DNA of 64,000 nucleotides from Flavobacteriaceae bacterium EG-1 (lineage in GTDB: Bacteria > Bacteroidota > Bacteroidia > Flavobacteriales > Flavobacteriaceae). A program made the translations under genes and the position numbers. The stretch covers positions 810,760-874,759 of the forward strand of contig NZ_WJPK01000001.1 of assembly GCF_009649685.1 (NCBI RefSeq), written 5' to 3'. Below the pieces are notes generated by a model. That model did not search any database, was not told where the DNA came from, and saw only the letters and a list, made by a program, of their open reading frames with translations. This document shows, one piece after another, positions 1-8,822 of this stretch. The stretch's first letter is position 1; each line of letters starts with the position of its first letter.

Positions 1-1
1 A

Positions 2-397
2 AGATTGCATAAAAATTATAGTCATTATAGTATGGTGATTGTAGATATTTTTTATGATCATTTTTTAGCTAAAAATTGGGCTAGGTATTCGGATGAGCCC
101 TTAGAAGTTTTCGCCGACCGATTCTATGACCTTTTAGAAGATAATTTTGAATTATTGCCGCATGGAGTACAACATATGATGCCTCATATGATTACAGACA
201 ATTGGCTTTATAATTATTCTAAGTTAGAAGGAATCGAAAAAGTATTAAATGGTGTTAATAGAAGGACCAAGAATAAATCTAAAATGAATTTTGCCATTCT
301 TGATCTTGAAGAACATTATGAAGATTTTGAAAAAGAATTCACAGATTTTTTTGAAGAACTGCGGGTATATTCCAAACAAAAATTTATTTCACTCTAA
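2..397 (+). CDS. ACP phosphodiesterase-like protein (partial)
   Basis: This is the C-terminal part of a protein resembling acyl carrier protein phosphodiesterase (AcpH, DUF479), which in E. coli removes the 4'-phosphopantetheine arm from ACP. The stretch IVDIFYDHFLAKNW matches the AcpH segment around its metal-binding DHFL, and the later DNWL and VLNGVNRR segments also follow the family. About 131 residues are visible against about 195 for the family. The reading frame stays open to the window edge, so the TTG at position 5 is not a credible start and the true N-terminus lies upstream. Family membership is fairly sure; the biochemical activity is inferred. Confidence 0.8.
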   Translation, partial: RLHKNYSHYSMVIVDIFYDHFLAKNWARYSDEPLEVFADRFYDLLEDNFELLPHGVQHMMPHMITDNWLYNYSKLEGIEKVLNGVNRRTKNKSKMNFAILDLEEHYEDFEKEFTDFFEELRVYSKQKFISL

Positions 398-443
398 CAG
401 ACATGAAAACCAAGATTTTTATTCATTATAAAATTTTAACCCT

Positions 444-2129
444 ATGAAAAAAACACTCTTGATTTCATTCGTATTATTACTATTTATTAATTGCCGGAAT
501 GCACCTATAATTCCAACCGGGCTAGTAACAAAAAATGCTATGGTTGTTTCGGCACGAGAAGAAGCTTCAAAAATAGGCTCTGAAATTTTAGAACAAGGAG
601 GTAATGCATTTGATGCTATGGTTGCTACAGAAATGGCTTTGGCTGTTGCATATCCTTTTGCAGGTAATTTAGGCGGTGGTGGTTTTATGGTCTATAGAAA
701 AGCAGATGGTACAACTGGTGCTATAGATTATAGAGAGAAAGCTCCACTTTCTGCACATGCTGATATGTATCTCGATAGTGTAGGTGAAGTTATTCCAAAA
801 ATGAGTACCGTAGGCGCTACTGCAATTGGTGTTCCCGGTACTGTAGCAGGTGTATATGAGGTACATAAAAAATTTGGTTCCTTACCATTCGAAACTATTT
901 TAAAACCTGTAATAGCCTTAGCCGAACGTGGTGTGGTTGTTACTGAGAAGCAAGCAAAACGATTAGCCGGGTACCACGAGCTAATGATAGAGGTAAATGG
1001 AGACAGTTTAGCTTTCCCAACCGTATGTAAAGCAGGAGATACCATTAAATATCAAGCTTTAGCAAATACCTTAAAACGTATTGCCAAAAATGGACGTGAT
1101 GGGTTTTATAAGGGTGAAACGGCAAAAAAGTTAGCCTCATTCATTCAAAATAAAGGAGGGTTTGTTACTGAAAAAGATTTAGCTAAATATGAAGCAAAAT
1201 GGCGCACACCAGTAACTTTTAATTATCGCGATTTAAAAATTATTTCTATGAGTCCGCCTAGTAGTGGTGGCTTTACCATAAATCAGATTTTTAAGATGAT
1301 GGAACCTCATGATATATCGTCATTTGGTCATAATTCTGAAAAAACTGTCCAATTATTCACGGAAGCTTCGCGAAGAGCATATGCAGATAGGAATTACTTT
1401 TTAGGAGATCCTGATTTTGTAGATATTCCTATGGATGAATTACTAAATGAATCGTATTTGAAAAAAAGAATGGAAAGCTTTTCTTGGGATGCAGCCACAA
1501 AATCAGCTGACGTTTCACATGGTGAAGTGGATATTATTGAAAGTATGGAGACCACGCATTATTCAATAGTAGATTCGGAGGGTACGGCTATTTCTGCTAC
1601 AACAACACTTAATGGAGGGTATGGTTCCAAATTATATTCTAATGAATTAGGCTTCTTCTTAAATAATGAAATGGATGATTTTAGTTCCAAGCCTGGAGTA
1701 CCTAACATGTTCGGATTAATTGGTGCAGAAGCGAATGCCATTGCACCAGAAAAACGAATGTTAAGCAGTATGACGCCTACTATAGTTGAAAAAAACGGAA
1801 AGTTATACATGGTAGTAGGCACACCTGGTGGTTCTACAATAATTACTGCTGTAGCCCAAACCATACTCAATGTTTATGAATTTAACTTTAGTATGCAAGA
1901 GGCTGTAAATGCACCGCGTTTCCATCATCAATGGTTACCTGATGCTATTATTTTTGAACCTGATGGTTTTACGAATAAACTCAAAGAAAATTTAAAAGCA
2001 AAAGGTTATATTATTAACGAAAAACGCACTCCAATTATTGGTAAAGTTGATGCTATTCGCATATTGGAAGATGGTAGTTTAGAAGGTGGAGCAGATAGAA
2101 GAGGCGATGACAAAGCGGTAGGGTATTAA
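444..2129 (+). CDS. ggt: Gamma-glutamyltransferase (glutathione hydrolase), lipoprotein
   Basis: It cleaves or transfers the gamma-glutamyl group of glutathione and related peptides. A signal peptide ends in a lipobox (LFIN-C17), so it is probably a membrane-anchored periplasmic lipoprotein. Family hallmarks are in order: the early NAFDAMVATEMAL block, DYREKAP with the substrate-binding Arg97, the self-processing and catalytic Thr370 in ETTHYS, Ser441-Ser442 in MLSSMTP, and the oxyanion glycines in TPGGS (462-463). The precursor should cleave before Thr370 into large and small subunits. The length of 561 residues is normal. The next gene begins only 4 bases after the stop, so the two are probably co-transcribed. 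Confidence 0.95.
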   Translation: MKKTLLISFVLLLFINCRNAPIIPTGLVTKNAMVVSAREEASKIGSEILEQGGNAFDAMVATEMALAVAYPFAGNLGGGGFMVYRKADGTTGAIDYREKAPLSAHADMYLDSVGEVIPKMSTVGATAIGVPGTVAGVYEVHKKFGSLPFETILKPVIALAERGVVVTEKQAKRLAGYHELMIEVNGDSLAFPTVCKAGDTIKYQALANTLKRIAKNGRDGFYKGETAKKLASFIQNKGGFVTEKDLAKYEAKWRTPVTFNYRDLKIISMSPPSSGGFTINQIFKMMEPHDISSFGHNSEKTVQLFTEASRRAYADRNYFLGDPDFVDIPMDELLNESYLKKRMESFSWDAATKSADVSHGEVDIIESMETTHYSIVDSEGTAISATTTLNGGYGSKLYSNELGFFLNNEMDDFSSKPGVPNMFGLIGAEANAIAPEKRMLSSMTPTIVEKNGKLYMVVGTPGGSTIITAVAQTILNVYEFNFSMQEAVNAPRFHHQWLPDAIIFEPDGFTNKLKENLKAKGYIINEKRTPIIGKVDAIRILEDGSLEGGADRRGDDKAVGY

Positions 2130-2133
2130 TCTT

Positions 2134-2844
2134 ATGAAGGTAATTAAAAAACTATTAAAAATTACAGGAATTATAGTTGGTATTCTTTTTTCAAGTATTA
2201 CAATTGCCTATTTTATTTATGATAAACCATTACCTGAATCGAAACAAATAGAAGGTGCAGATAGATTAGCAGAAAAAATGTTATCGGCGATTAACAGTGA
2301 AATGTATGAGAAAACCCGTTTTTTAGAATGGTCTTTTTCAGGTGGTAAGCACAAATACAAATGGGATAAAAAACGCGGTAGAGTGCTGATTTCGTGGGAT
2401 GATTACAAAGTAAATCTAAATTTAAATAAACCTTCAAAAAGTAGTGCAACAGATAATGGTTTAAAGGTAACTTCTAAAAGTTTGGACGACCTTATTAAAA
2501 CAGCACAAAAATATTTTAATAACGATTCGTTTTGGTTGGTTGCTCCATTTAAAGTTTTTGATAAGGGTACGATGCGTAGTATTGTTCTTTTGGAAAACGG
2601 TTCAGAAGGGCTTATGGTTACTTATGAGTCAGGTGGTACTACTCCGGGCGATACATATCTATGGAAATTAAAGGCCAACGGATTTCCGGAAAGTTTTCAA
2701 ATGTGGGTTAAAATTATTCCTATAGGAGGATTGGAAGCAACATGGGACGATTGGAAGATAATGGAAAATGGACTTTTACTACCAGCAAGTCATAAAATAG
2801 GTAGTATGACCTTAAATATGGGTAATGTTAAGGCATATAATTAA
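2134..2844 (+). CDS. Membrane-anchored protein of unknown function
   Basis: I do not recognise a named family. There is one N-terminal membrane segment (about residues 8-27, GIIVGILFSSITIAYFI), followed by about 205 soluble residues rich in Trp, Lys and beta-forming stretches, so the bulk probably lies outside the cytoplasm. Trp-rich segments (FLEWSFSGGKHKYKW, WDDWKIM) recur. The start is 4 bases after the ggt stop, implying one transcript. A possible role in envelope or lipid handling is only a guess from topology. Confidence 0.75.
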   Translation: MKVIKKLLKITGIIVGILFSSITIAYFIYDKPLPESKQIEGADRLAEKMLSAINSEMYEKTRFLEWSFSGGKHKYKWDKKRGRVLISWDDYKVNLNLNKPSKSSATDNGLKVTSKSLDDLIKTAQKYFNNDSFWLVAPFKVFDKGTMRSIVLLENGSEGLMVTYESGGTTPGDTYLWKLKANGFPESFQMWVKIIPIGGLEATWDDWKIMENGLLLPASHKIGSMTLNMGNVKAYN

Positions 2845-2873
2845 TAACTTCAATTTTATAAATTAAAATTGCA

Positions 2874-3302
2874 ATGACTATAACTATACTTAGACAAAAT
2901 GAGATTAATGAAAAAATTCAAAAACAAGTTGAAGAATTATTTAATGAACTAAATTCGAGCATACAACAGTTGTCATTAACGGAAACCTTAAAAAATAATG
3001 ATACCATAATCTTAGCGGTATGTAAGGATGGTGATTCATTGGTAGCAATGGCAACAATGGTCACTTACAAAGTTATTTCTGGTCACAAAGGAATGATTGA
3101 AGACGTAGTAGTTTCCGCAAACCACAGAAGTAAAGGACTAGGCCGAAAGTTAATGGAAAAACTACTTGAAGAAGGTAGAAAAATGAGACTTACTGAAATC
3201 ATACTTTTCTCGGGCCATCATAGAAAAGCTGCAATCAGTTTATATAAAAGCTTAGGATTTAAATTAAAGGACAGTGGGTTATATCGTTTAATATTAAAAT
3301 AA
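2874..3302 (+). CDS. GNAT-family N-acetyltransferase
   Basis: This is a small single-domain acetyltransferase that would use acetyl-CoA. The acetyl-CoA pyrophosphate-binding motif A is clear: EDVVV followed by RSKGLG (residues 85-90) and LMEKLL. The later HHRKAAISLYKSLGF segment is the usual motif B region. At 142 residues it has the typical minimal GNAT length. The substrate cannot be deduced. It follows the membrane protein by 29 bases and ends 1 base before the convergent repressor gene, so there is no room for an intergenic terminator. Confidence 0.85.
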   Translation: MTITILRQNEINEKIQKQVEELFNELNSSIQQLSLTETLKNNDTIILAVCKDGDSLVAMATMVTYKVISGHKGMIEDVVVSANHRSKGLGRKLMEKLLEEGRKMRLTEIILFSGHHRKAAISLYKSLGFKLKDSGLYRLILK

Positions 3303-3303
3303 T

Positions 3304-4068
3304 TTAGCTAGCTTGTTGTTTATGAATTTGTGTTTTTAACTCTTCCATAGATTGTTGTAGTTGCCTTAAAAGTCCCGTTTCTGTAGATGCATCAACCCCA
3401 AATGTTATTTTACTACTTACCTCCCATATTTCCTGAATTTGAAAAGGCTTAATTTCATATGGAGGATAAGATTCATTCAATGAAACCAAGGTCACATTGT
3501 TGGAATTAGGTTTACAAATAACCTTTTTTACAAGTACTGCATCTTCCAATACAACAACATACATTTTATTAGCACTTACGTTATCAATGTTATCAATAGC
3601 CTTAGAAAGCACCCATTCACCCGGTTTTAAATTGGGCAACATACTATCTCCTTCAACCTGAAAACCTCTGTATGAAGCATTTCTAAATTCTGGTATGGGC
3701 AAATCGAAAGCAGGTAATTCTCGATACCAACTAACATCTTGTATGTTTTGTGGGTAACCCGCGGCAGCCTTTGCATTAACCAATACTATATTCTCTCTAT
3801 CTGATGAATCAACAGTAATAACTTTGGGTATAACACTTGCTTTTGAGGTTTCCAAATGTTGTTGTTCACTCTCACCGAATAACCACAGTGGATTAATCTT
3901 AAAATGTTTTAAAAGTTCTGCAACCACCTTCCCAGATAATTTTGTTCGTCCTCTTTCTATATCTGCAGTGGTGCTCGAAATACCCAATATTTTGGCAAAT
4001 TCTGCCTGCGTATAACCCAATTCCCGGCGAACATCTATAAATCGTTTTAGCGTTATTTCATTTTCCAT
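3304..4068 (-). CDS. XRE-type repressor with LexA/CI-like S24 peptidase domain
   Basis: This is a two-domain transcriptional repressor. Residues about 5-60 form a helix-turn-helix (LGYTQAEFAKILGIS). Residues about 95-230 form an S24 LexA-like self-cleaving domain, with a candidate Ala103-Gly104 cleavage site (NAKAAAGYP), catalytic Ser142 in VEGDSMLP and Lys181 in AVLVKKV. The Ser-Lys spacing of 39 is close to LexA. Such proteins lose repression when RecA filaments trigger self-cleavage. It is divergent from the TIGR03915 gene, and three copies of a 12-base motif lie between the two -7 boxes, so autoregulation and control of that neighbour are likely. The damage-response role is inferred. Confidence 0.88.
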   Translation of the reverse strand: MENEITLKRFIDVRRELGYTQAEFAKILGISSTTADIERGRTKLSGKVVAELLKHFKINPLWLFGESEQQHLETSKASVIPKVITVDSSDRENIVLVNAKAAAGYPQNIQDVSWYRELPAFDLPIPEFRNASYRGFQVEGDSMLPNLKPGEWVLSKAIDNIDNVSANKMYVVVLEDAVLVKKVICKPNSNNVTLVSLNESYPPYEIKPFQIQEIWEVSSKITFGVDASTETGLLRQLQQSMEELKTQIHKQQAS

Positions 4069-4248
4069 AACTATAGAATTTTAATATAAAACCTGCGATA
4101 GTAGTTATTGTCATATCAAAGTATTAAACAACTCTTATAAAAACAAAACATAGAATATATCCATCAAGTTTAATTAAGTCAACAAAAGCATTCAGAATCA
4201 AATACTTATTTATTGAAGAGTCAGTTTCAATCACAGCATTACTCTATC

Positions 4249-4276
4249 AAAGATACTAAAATTGGATTATTTCCAA
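4249..4276 (-). promoter_or_regulatory. Predicted promoter of the S24 repressor gene
   Basis: On the minus strand TATCTTTG (4249-4256) matches the Bacteroidota -7 box TAnnTTTG exactly. A TTTG lies upstream (4274-4277) with a slightly short spacing of 17 bases, and it overlaps the first operator-like repeat. The transcript leader would be about 170 nt, so a promoter nearer the start codon cannot be excluded. Confidence 0.4.
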
Positions 4277-4316
4277 AATATTAATTGGATTATTTCCATA
4301 ATTAGGATTATTTCCA
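4264..4316 (+). repeat. Three direct repeats of GGATTATTTCCA, operator-like
   Basis: Exact copies of GGATTATTTCCA occur at 4264-4275, 4287-4298 and 4305-4316, with start-to-start distances of 23 and 18 bases. A looser inverted copy (TTGGAATAATTA) follows at 4322-4333. The cluster lies between the divergent -7 boxes of the S24 repressor and the TIGR03915 gene, which is where repressor operators are expected. Binding by the neighbouring repressor is inferred. Confidence 0.6.
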
Positions 4317-4324
4317 TATTTTTG
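4317..4324 (+). promoter_or_regulatory. Predicted -7 box of the TIGR03915 gene
   Basis: TATTTTTG fits TAnnTTTG perfectly and directly abuts the third operator-like repeat. The expected -33 region falls inside the repeats, so a bound repressor would block the promoter. No clear TTG is present at the ideal distance, which suggests an intrinsically weak or activated promoter. The leader would be about 40 nt. Confidence 0.5.
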
Positions 4325-4369
4325 GAATAATTACTAATTTAACTGATGAATTATTAAAAATATAGAGTC

Positions 4370-5146
4370 ATGATAGAATCAAAAGTTTTAATTTATGATG
4401 GAAGTTTTAATGGTTTTTTAACCGCTATTTATATAGCCTTTCAAAAAAACATAATAGTCAATAATATTCAGAAGAATTCAGTTAACATAAACGTTCTTTT
4501 TACGGAGACTAAGACTATTTTTACGAACCTTGAAAAGGCAAAGCGAGTATGGAATGGAATAGCAAACAAAAATTCAGTTGCTATTAAGAATATCTATTTT
4601 GCATACCAAAGTGAAACAAAGGACATTGAAATCTTGTTATATAAATATGTTCAAAAATTGTATGATAATCAAGATACTTTTCCGGTAGCATTTTCGAGTC
4701 CTTTAGAAATTAAAATTGAACAATTGGCTAAAAGTGTAAGTCGAGAAAAACAGTATATTGAGGCTTTTTCAAAATTTAAAAAAACAGCAGACAGTATAAA
4801 TTTTATTAACATCGAACCAGAATTTGATATCCTCCCTTTAATTTCAAAACACTATCGTTCAAAATATAATGAGCAACAGTGGTTAATATATGACTTAAAG
4901 CGTAGTTATGGTATTTACTTTGACTTCGAAAGAGTAGAAATCATTTCTCTAGATTTACAAGAATTCTACGCTTCTTACAGTCAGAACTTTGGCTCTTTTA
5001 ATGAAGTAAACTACAGCTATAAAGAGTTATTTGACAACTATTTTAAAAGCATTGCCATTAAATCCTTAATAAACAAGAAATTACTTCAACAACAGAAACC
5101 TATGGTTAAGCAAGATAATTATGTGGTGAAAAGAGAAGCAGTATAA
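4370..5146 (+). CDS. TIGR03915 / DUF4130-type putative DNA metabolism protein
   Basis: The N-terminus (VLIYDGSFNGFLTAIYIAF) matches the start of the TIGR03915 (DUF4130) family, proteins of about 250 residues found beside radical-SAM DNA modification/repair proteins and, in other phyla, fused to UdgX-like uracil-DNA glycosylase domains. Conserved-looking segments include NIEPEFDILPLISKHYRSKY and QQWLIYDLKRSYGIYFD. The biochemical role is unknown. The usual radical-SAM partner is not adjacent: upstream is the divergent S24 repressor and downstream is uvrA, which has its own promoter. The gene appears to be under control of that repressor through the shared operator-like repeats. Family assignment is from recall of the family signature, not a search. 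Confidence 0.75.
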   Translation: MIESKVLIYDGSFNGFLTAIYIAFQKNIIVNNIQKNSVNINVLFTETKTIFTNLEKAKRVWNGIANKNSVAIKNIYFAYQSETKDIEILLYKYVQKLYDNQDTFPVAFSSPLEIKIEQLAKSVSREKQYIEAFSKFKKTADSINFINIEPEFDILPLISKHYRSKYNEQQWLIYDLKRSYGIYFDFERVEIISLDLQEFYASYSQNFGSFNEVNYSYKELFDNYFKSIAIKSLINKKLLQQQKPMVKQDNYVVKREAV

Positions 5147-5177
5147 TTCATAATAACAAGTACACATGGTACTAGGC

Positions 5178-5207
5178 TTGGAATTACTTCTCAAAACCAT
5201 ACCTTTG
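5178..5207 (+). promoter_or_regulatory. Predicted uvrA promoter
   Basis: TTG (5178-5180) and TACCTTTG (5200-5207) are separated by 19 bases, an almost ideal Bacteroidota -33/-7 pair. The transcript would start about 12 bases before the uvrA ATG. No copy of the upstream GGATTATTTCCA repeat is present here, so uvrA looks independently controlled. Confidence 0.65.
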
Positions 5208-5223
5208 CGGTTTTGCCAAATTA

Positions 5224-8073
5224 ATGACAGAATACGAAGAAAATATTGAGGTAAGAGGAGCGCGCGTTCACAACCTCAAAAATATAGATGTTACGATACC
5301 TCGTGATAAATTAGTTGTTATCACAGGTCTATCTGGTAGTGGCAAGTCTTCCTTGGCCTTTGACACTATTTATGCTGAAGGTCAAAGACGTTACATTGAA
5401 ACTTTCTCTGCTTATGCACGTCAGTTTCTAGGTGGATTAGAACGTCCAGACGTTGACAAAATTGATGGTCTATCTCCTGTTATTGCCATTGAACAAAAAA
5501 CTACTTCAAAATCTCCACGATCTACGGTTGGTACTATTACCGAAATTTATGACTTTTTACGATTGTTATTTGCTAGAGCAGGCGATGCGCACAGTTACAA
5601 TACAGGCGAAAAAATGGTAAGCTATAGCGACGAGCAAATTAAAGAATTAATTAAAAAAGACTTTTTTGGTAAAAAAATAAACATACTTGCTCCAATTATA
5701 AAATCGAGAAAAGGTCATTACCGCGAACTTTTCGAGCAAATTGGCAAGCAAGGTTTTGTAAAGGTACGAGTAGATGGCACAATAGAGGATATTGTTAAAG
5801 GCATGAAAGTAGATCGTTATAAAACACATGACATCGAAATAGTAATAGATCGATTAAAAGTGACTGATAATGAAGACTTAGACAAACGCCTTTCCGAGAC
5901 AATAAATACTGCTATGTATAGTGGAGAAAACGTGCTTATGGTACTTGAAGAAGGCACGTTGGAACCACGCTATTTTAGTAGAGACTTAATGTGCCCAACA
6001 ACAGGTATTTCTTATCCAACGCCAGAACCAAATACATTTTCATTTAATTCACCAAAGGGTATGTGTCCGCATTGTAATGGCTTAGGTCATGTACATGAAG
6101 TAAATGTAACTAAGATATTTCCAGATAAAAAGCTTTCGATTAAAGCAGGTGGCATTGCTCCTTTAGGTGATTATAAAGATTCTTGGGCCTTTCGACAAAT
6201 TGAGACTATAGGCCAACGCTATGGTTTTACATTAACAGACCCCATTTCGGCTATTACAGATGAAGCAATTCAAATATTGCTTTATGGTGGACAGGAAAGT
6301 TTTGAAATAGATTCTAAAACCTTAGGTGTTAAAAGAAACTATAAAATTGACTACGAAGGTATATCCAACTTTATAAAATCTCAATATGACGAATCTGGTT
6401 CCGCTAGTATAAAACGGTGGGCCAAAGAATTTATGAATAAGGAAGTTTGTAGTTTATGTAATGGGGCGCGATTAAAAAAAGAATCACTTTATTTTAAAGT
6501 AGCTGATAAAAATATCTCTGAATTAGCGCATTTAGATATAGCAGAATTAGCAACTTTCTTTGAAAATTTGTCAACGAATATATCAGGAAATCAAAAAAAA
6601 ATTGCAGAGGAGGTTATTAAGGAAATTAGTACCCGTATTCGATTTTTACTAGATGTAGGTTTAGACTATCTTTCATTAAATAGAAGTTCAAAATCACTAT
6701 CAGGTGGAGAAGCGCAACGCATTAGACTTGCCACGCAAATAGGTTCGCAATTGGTAGGTGTTCTCTACATTTTAGACGAACCAAGTATAGGTTTGCATCA
6801 AAGAGATAATAATAGACTTATACAATCCTTAGAATCTTTACGAGATATCGGCAACTCAGTTATTGTTGTAGAGCACGACCGTGATATGATAGAACGTGCC
6901 GATCATGTAATTGATATTGGGCCAAAGGCAGGCAAGCATGGTGGAAAGATAATTTCTGAAGGTAAGCCATCTCTATTGCCAAAATTTAACACGTTGACCG
7001 CCGATTATATAACAGGTAAAAAAGAAATAGCGGTACCAAAAGAACGAAGAAAAGGAAATGGTAAAAAAATAACACTCTCAGGATGCACTGGAAATAATCT
7101 AAAAAATATTAGTGCATCATTTCCTCTTGGAAAAATGATAGGCATAACCGGTGTTTCTGGAAGTGGTAAATCTACTTTTATCAATGAGACCCTCTACCCT
7201 ATTATGAACGCGCATTATTTTAATGGTGTTAAAAAGCCTATGCCGTATAAGAAGATTTCGGGGTTAGAACATATTGATAAAGTTATTGACATTAATCAAT
7301 CACCTATTGGCCGTACACCTAGGTCTAATCCTGCAACTTATACAGGTGTTTTCAGCGAAATTCGCTCATTATTTACGAAAACTCCGGAGGCAGCTATTAG
7401 AGGTTACAAACCTGGTAGATTTAGTTTTAATGTAAAAGGTGGCCGTTGTGAAACCTGTCAAGGAGGAGGTTTACGAGTTATTGAAATGAATTTCCTACCC
7501 GATGTATATGTAGAATGTGAAACTTGTCATGGCAAACGATTTAACCGAGAAACTTTAGAAATTCGTTACAAAGGCAAGTCAATTTCTGATGTATTGGAAA
7601 TGACAATTAATGAAGCTGTAGACTTTTTTGTGAATATTCCTAAAATTCATAGGAAGCTAAAAACTATAAAAGACGTTGGTTTAGGTTATATTTCACTAGG
7701 TCAACAATCTACCACACTTTCAGGTGGTGAGGCTCAACGTGTAAAACTAGCCACAGAACTATCAAAACGTGATACAGGGAATACATTTTATATTTTAGAT
7801 GAACCCACAACTGGGCTCCATTTTGAAGATATTCGAGTTTTAATGGAAGTTTTGAACCGTTTAACAGACAAAGGGAATACAGTTTTGGTAATTGAGCACA
7901 ATATGGATGTTATTAAAATGGTTGATTACATTATTGATATTGGTTATGAGGGAGGCCGCGGAGGTGGTATGATAGTAGCCAAGGGAATCCCTGAACAAGT
8001 TGCAAAAGATAAGAAAAGCCATACGGCTAAGTTTTTGAAAGAAGAATTATCACCAAAAAGAACAATTAAATAA
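5224..8073 (+). CDS. uvrA: Excinuclease ABC subunit UvrA
   Basis: This is the damage-recognition ATPase of nucleotide excision repair, acting with UvrB and UvrC. Two ABC ATPase halves are present, with Walker A motifs GLSGSGKSS (about 35-43) and GVSGSGKST (643-651), and each half has an SGGEAQR signature. The C-terminal zinc finger is intact (C742, C745, C765, C768), as is another CxxC pair (C409, C412). The first zinc module has only three cysteines: C257, then Thr260 where the second Cys is expected, then C281 and C284. The length of 949 residues is normal. The loss of one Cys may be a lineage trait rather than a defect. Confidence 0.97.
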   Translation: MTEYEENIEVRGARVHNLKNIDVTIPRDKLVVITGLSGSGKSSLAFDTIYAEGQRRYIETFSAYARQFLGGLERPDVDKIDGLSPVIAIEQKTTSKSPRSTVGTITEIYDFLRLLFARAGDAHSYNTGEKMVSYSDEQIKELIKKDFFGKKINILAPIIKSRKGHYRELFEQIGKQGFVKVRVDGTIEDIVKGMKVDRYKTHDIEIVIDRLKVTDNEDLDKRLSETINTAMYSGENVLMVLEEGTLEPRYFSRDLMCPTTGISYPTPEPNTFSFNSPKGMCPHCNGLGHVHEVNVTKIFPDKKLSIKAGGIAPLGDYKDSWAFRQIETIGQRYGFTLTDPISAITDEAIQILLYGGQESFEIDSKTLGVKRNYKIDYEGISNFIKSQYDESGSASIKRWAKEFMNKEVCSLCNGARLKKESLYFKVADKNISELAHLDIAELATFFENLSTNISGNQKKIAEEVIKEISTRIRFLLDVGLDYLSLNRSSKSLSGGEAQRIRLATQIGSQLVGVLYILDEPSIGLHQRDNNRLIQSLESLRDIGNSVIVVEHDRDMIERADHVIDIGPKAGKHGGKIISEGKPSLLPKFNTLTADYITGKKEIAVPKERRKGNGKKITLSGCTGNNLKNISASFPLGKMIGITGVSGSGKSTFINETLYPIMNAHYFNGVKKPMPYKKISGLEHIDKVIDINQSPIGRTPRSNPATYTGVFSEIRSLFTKTPEAAIRGYKPGRFSFNVKGGRCETCQGGGLRVIEMNFLPDVYVECETCHGKRFNRETLEIRYKGKSISDVLEMTINEAVDFFVNIPKIHRKLKTIKDVGLGYISLGQQSTTLSGGEAQRVKLATELSKRDTGNTFYILDEPTTGLHFEDIRVLMEVLNRLTDKGNTVLVIEHNMDVIKMVDYIIDIGYEGGRGGGMIVAKGIPEQVAKDKKSHTAKFLKEELSPKRTIK

Positions 8074-8125
8074 CTATTTTGAATTAAAGCGCTCTTTATT
8101 AAGAGAACAAAATAAAATTTTATTC

Positions 8126-8812
8126 ATGAGAAACGACACGCATTATAAAGGATGGAATGAGATAAAAACGAATGATTCTTGGGCTTTATTCAAGATTATG
8201 GGAGAGTTTGTAAATGGTTATGAAAAAATGAGTGCAATAGGGCCTTGTGTTTCCATTTTTGGTTCAGCTCGTTCTAAAGAGGATAATAAATATTATAAGT
8301 TAGCTGTAAGTATTGCGCAAAAAATTGCGGAAGCGGGTTATGGAGTAATTACTGGTGGTGGCCCAGGAATTATGGAAGCTGGTAATAGAGGAGCACATTT
8401 AGCAGGTGGAACTTCTGTAGGACTCAATATTGACCTTCCCTTTGAGCAACATGACAATCCTTACATAGATGGTGATAAAAGTCTCGATTTTGATTATTTC
8501 TTTGTTCGAAAAGTAATGTTTGTAAAATACTCGCAAGGTTTCGTGGTAATGCCAGGAGGCTTTGGTACTTTAGATGAACTCTTCGAAGCTATTACACTAA
8601 TTCAAACACATAAGATTGAGAAATTCCCAATTATTTTAGTTGGATCTGAATTCTGGGGTGGTTTATTTGAATGGATAAAAACAACTATGCTTAACGCAGG
8701 TAATATAAGTCCAGAAGATTTAGATCTTATAAAAATTGTAGATAATGAAGAAGAAGTAGTTGAAATAATAGACTCATTTTACAAGGGGCACCAACTCAGT
8801 CCTAATTTTTAA
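8126..8812 (+). CDS. LOG-family protein (TIGR00730)
   Basis: This Rossmann-fold protein of the lysine-decarboxylase-like / LOG family typically hydrolyses nucleoside 5'-monophosphates between base and ribose phosphate, as in cytokinin activation. Both hallmark motifs are present: GGGPGIMEA (77-85) and PGGFGTLDE (143-151), which hold the catalytic Glu and the phosphate-binding glycines. At 228 residues it carries about 35 extra N-terminal residues relative to the shortest members. It sits 52 bases after uvrA and 10 bases before the next gene. The real substrate in this organism is unknown. Confidence 0.9.
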   Translation: MRNDTHYKGWNEIKTNDSWALFKIMGEFVNGYEKMSAIGPCVSIFGSARSKEDNKYYKLAVSIAQKIAEAGYGVITGGGPGIMEAGNRGAHLAGGTSVGLNIDLPFEQHDNPYIDGDKSLDFDYFFVRKVMFVKYSQGFVVMPGGFGTLDELFEAITLIQTHKIEKFPIILVGSEFWGGLFEWIKTTMLNAGNISPEDLDLIKIVDNEEEVVEIIDSFYKGHQLSPNF

Positions 8813-8822
8813 TCAGTATCCT

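Noticed and set aside
4069-4369. Prophage repressor/immunity region suggested by the CI-like protein
   Set aside because: No phage structural, integrase or replication genes adjoin it; the neighbours are host-type repair genes.
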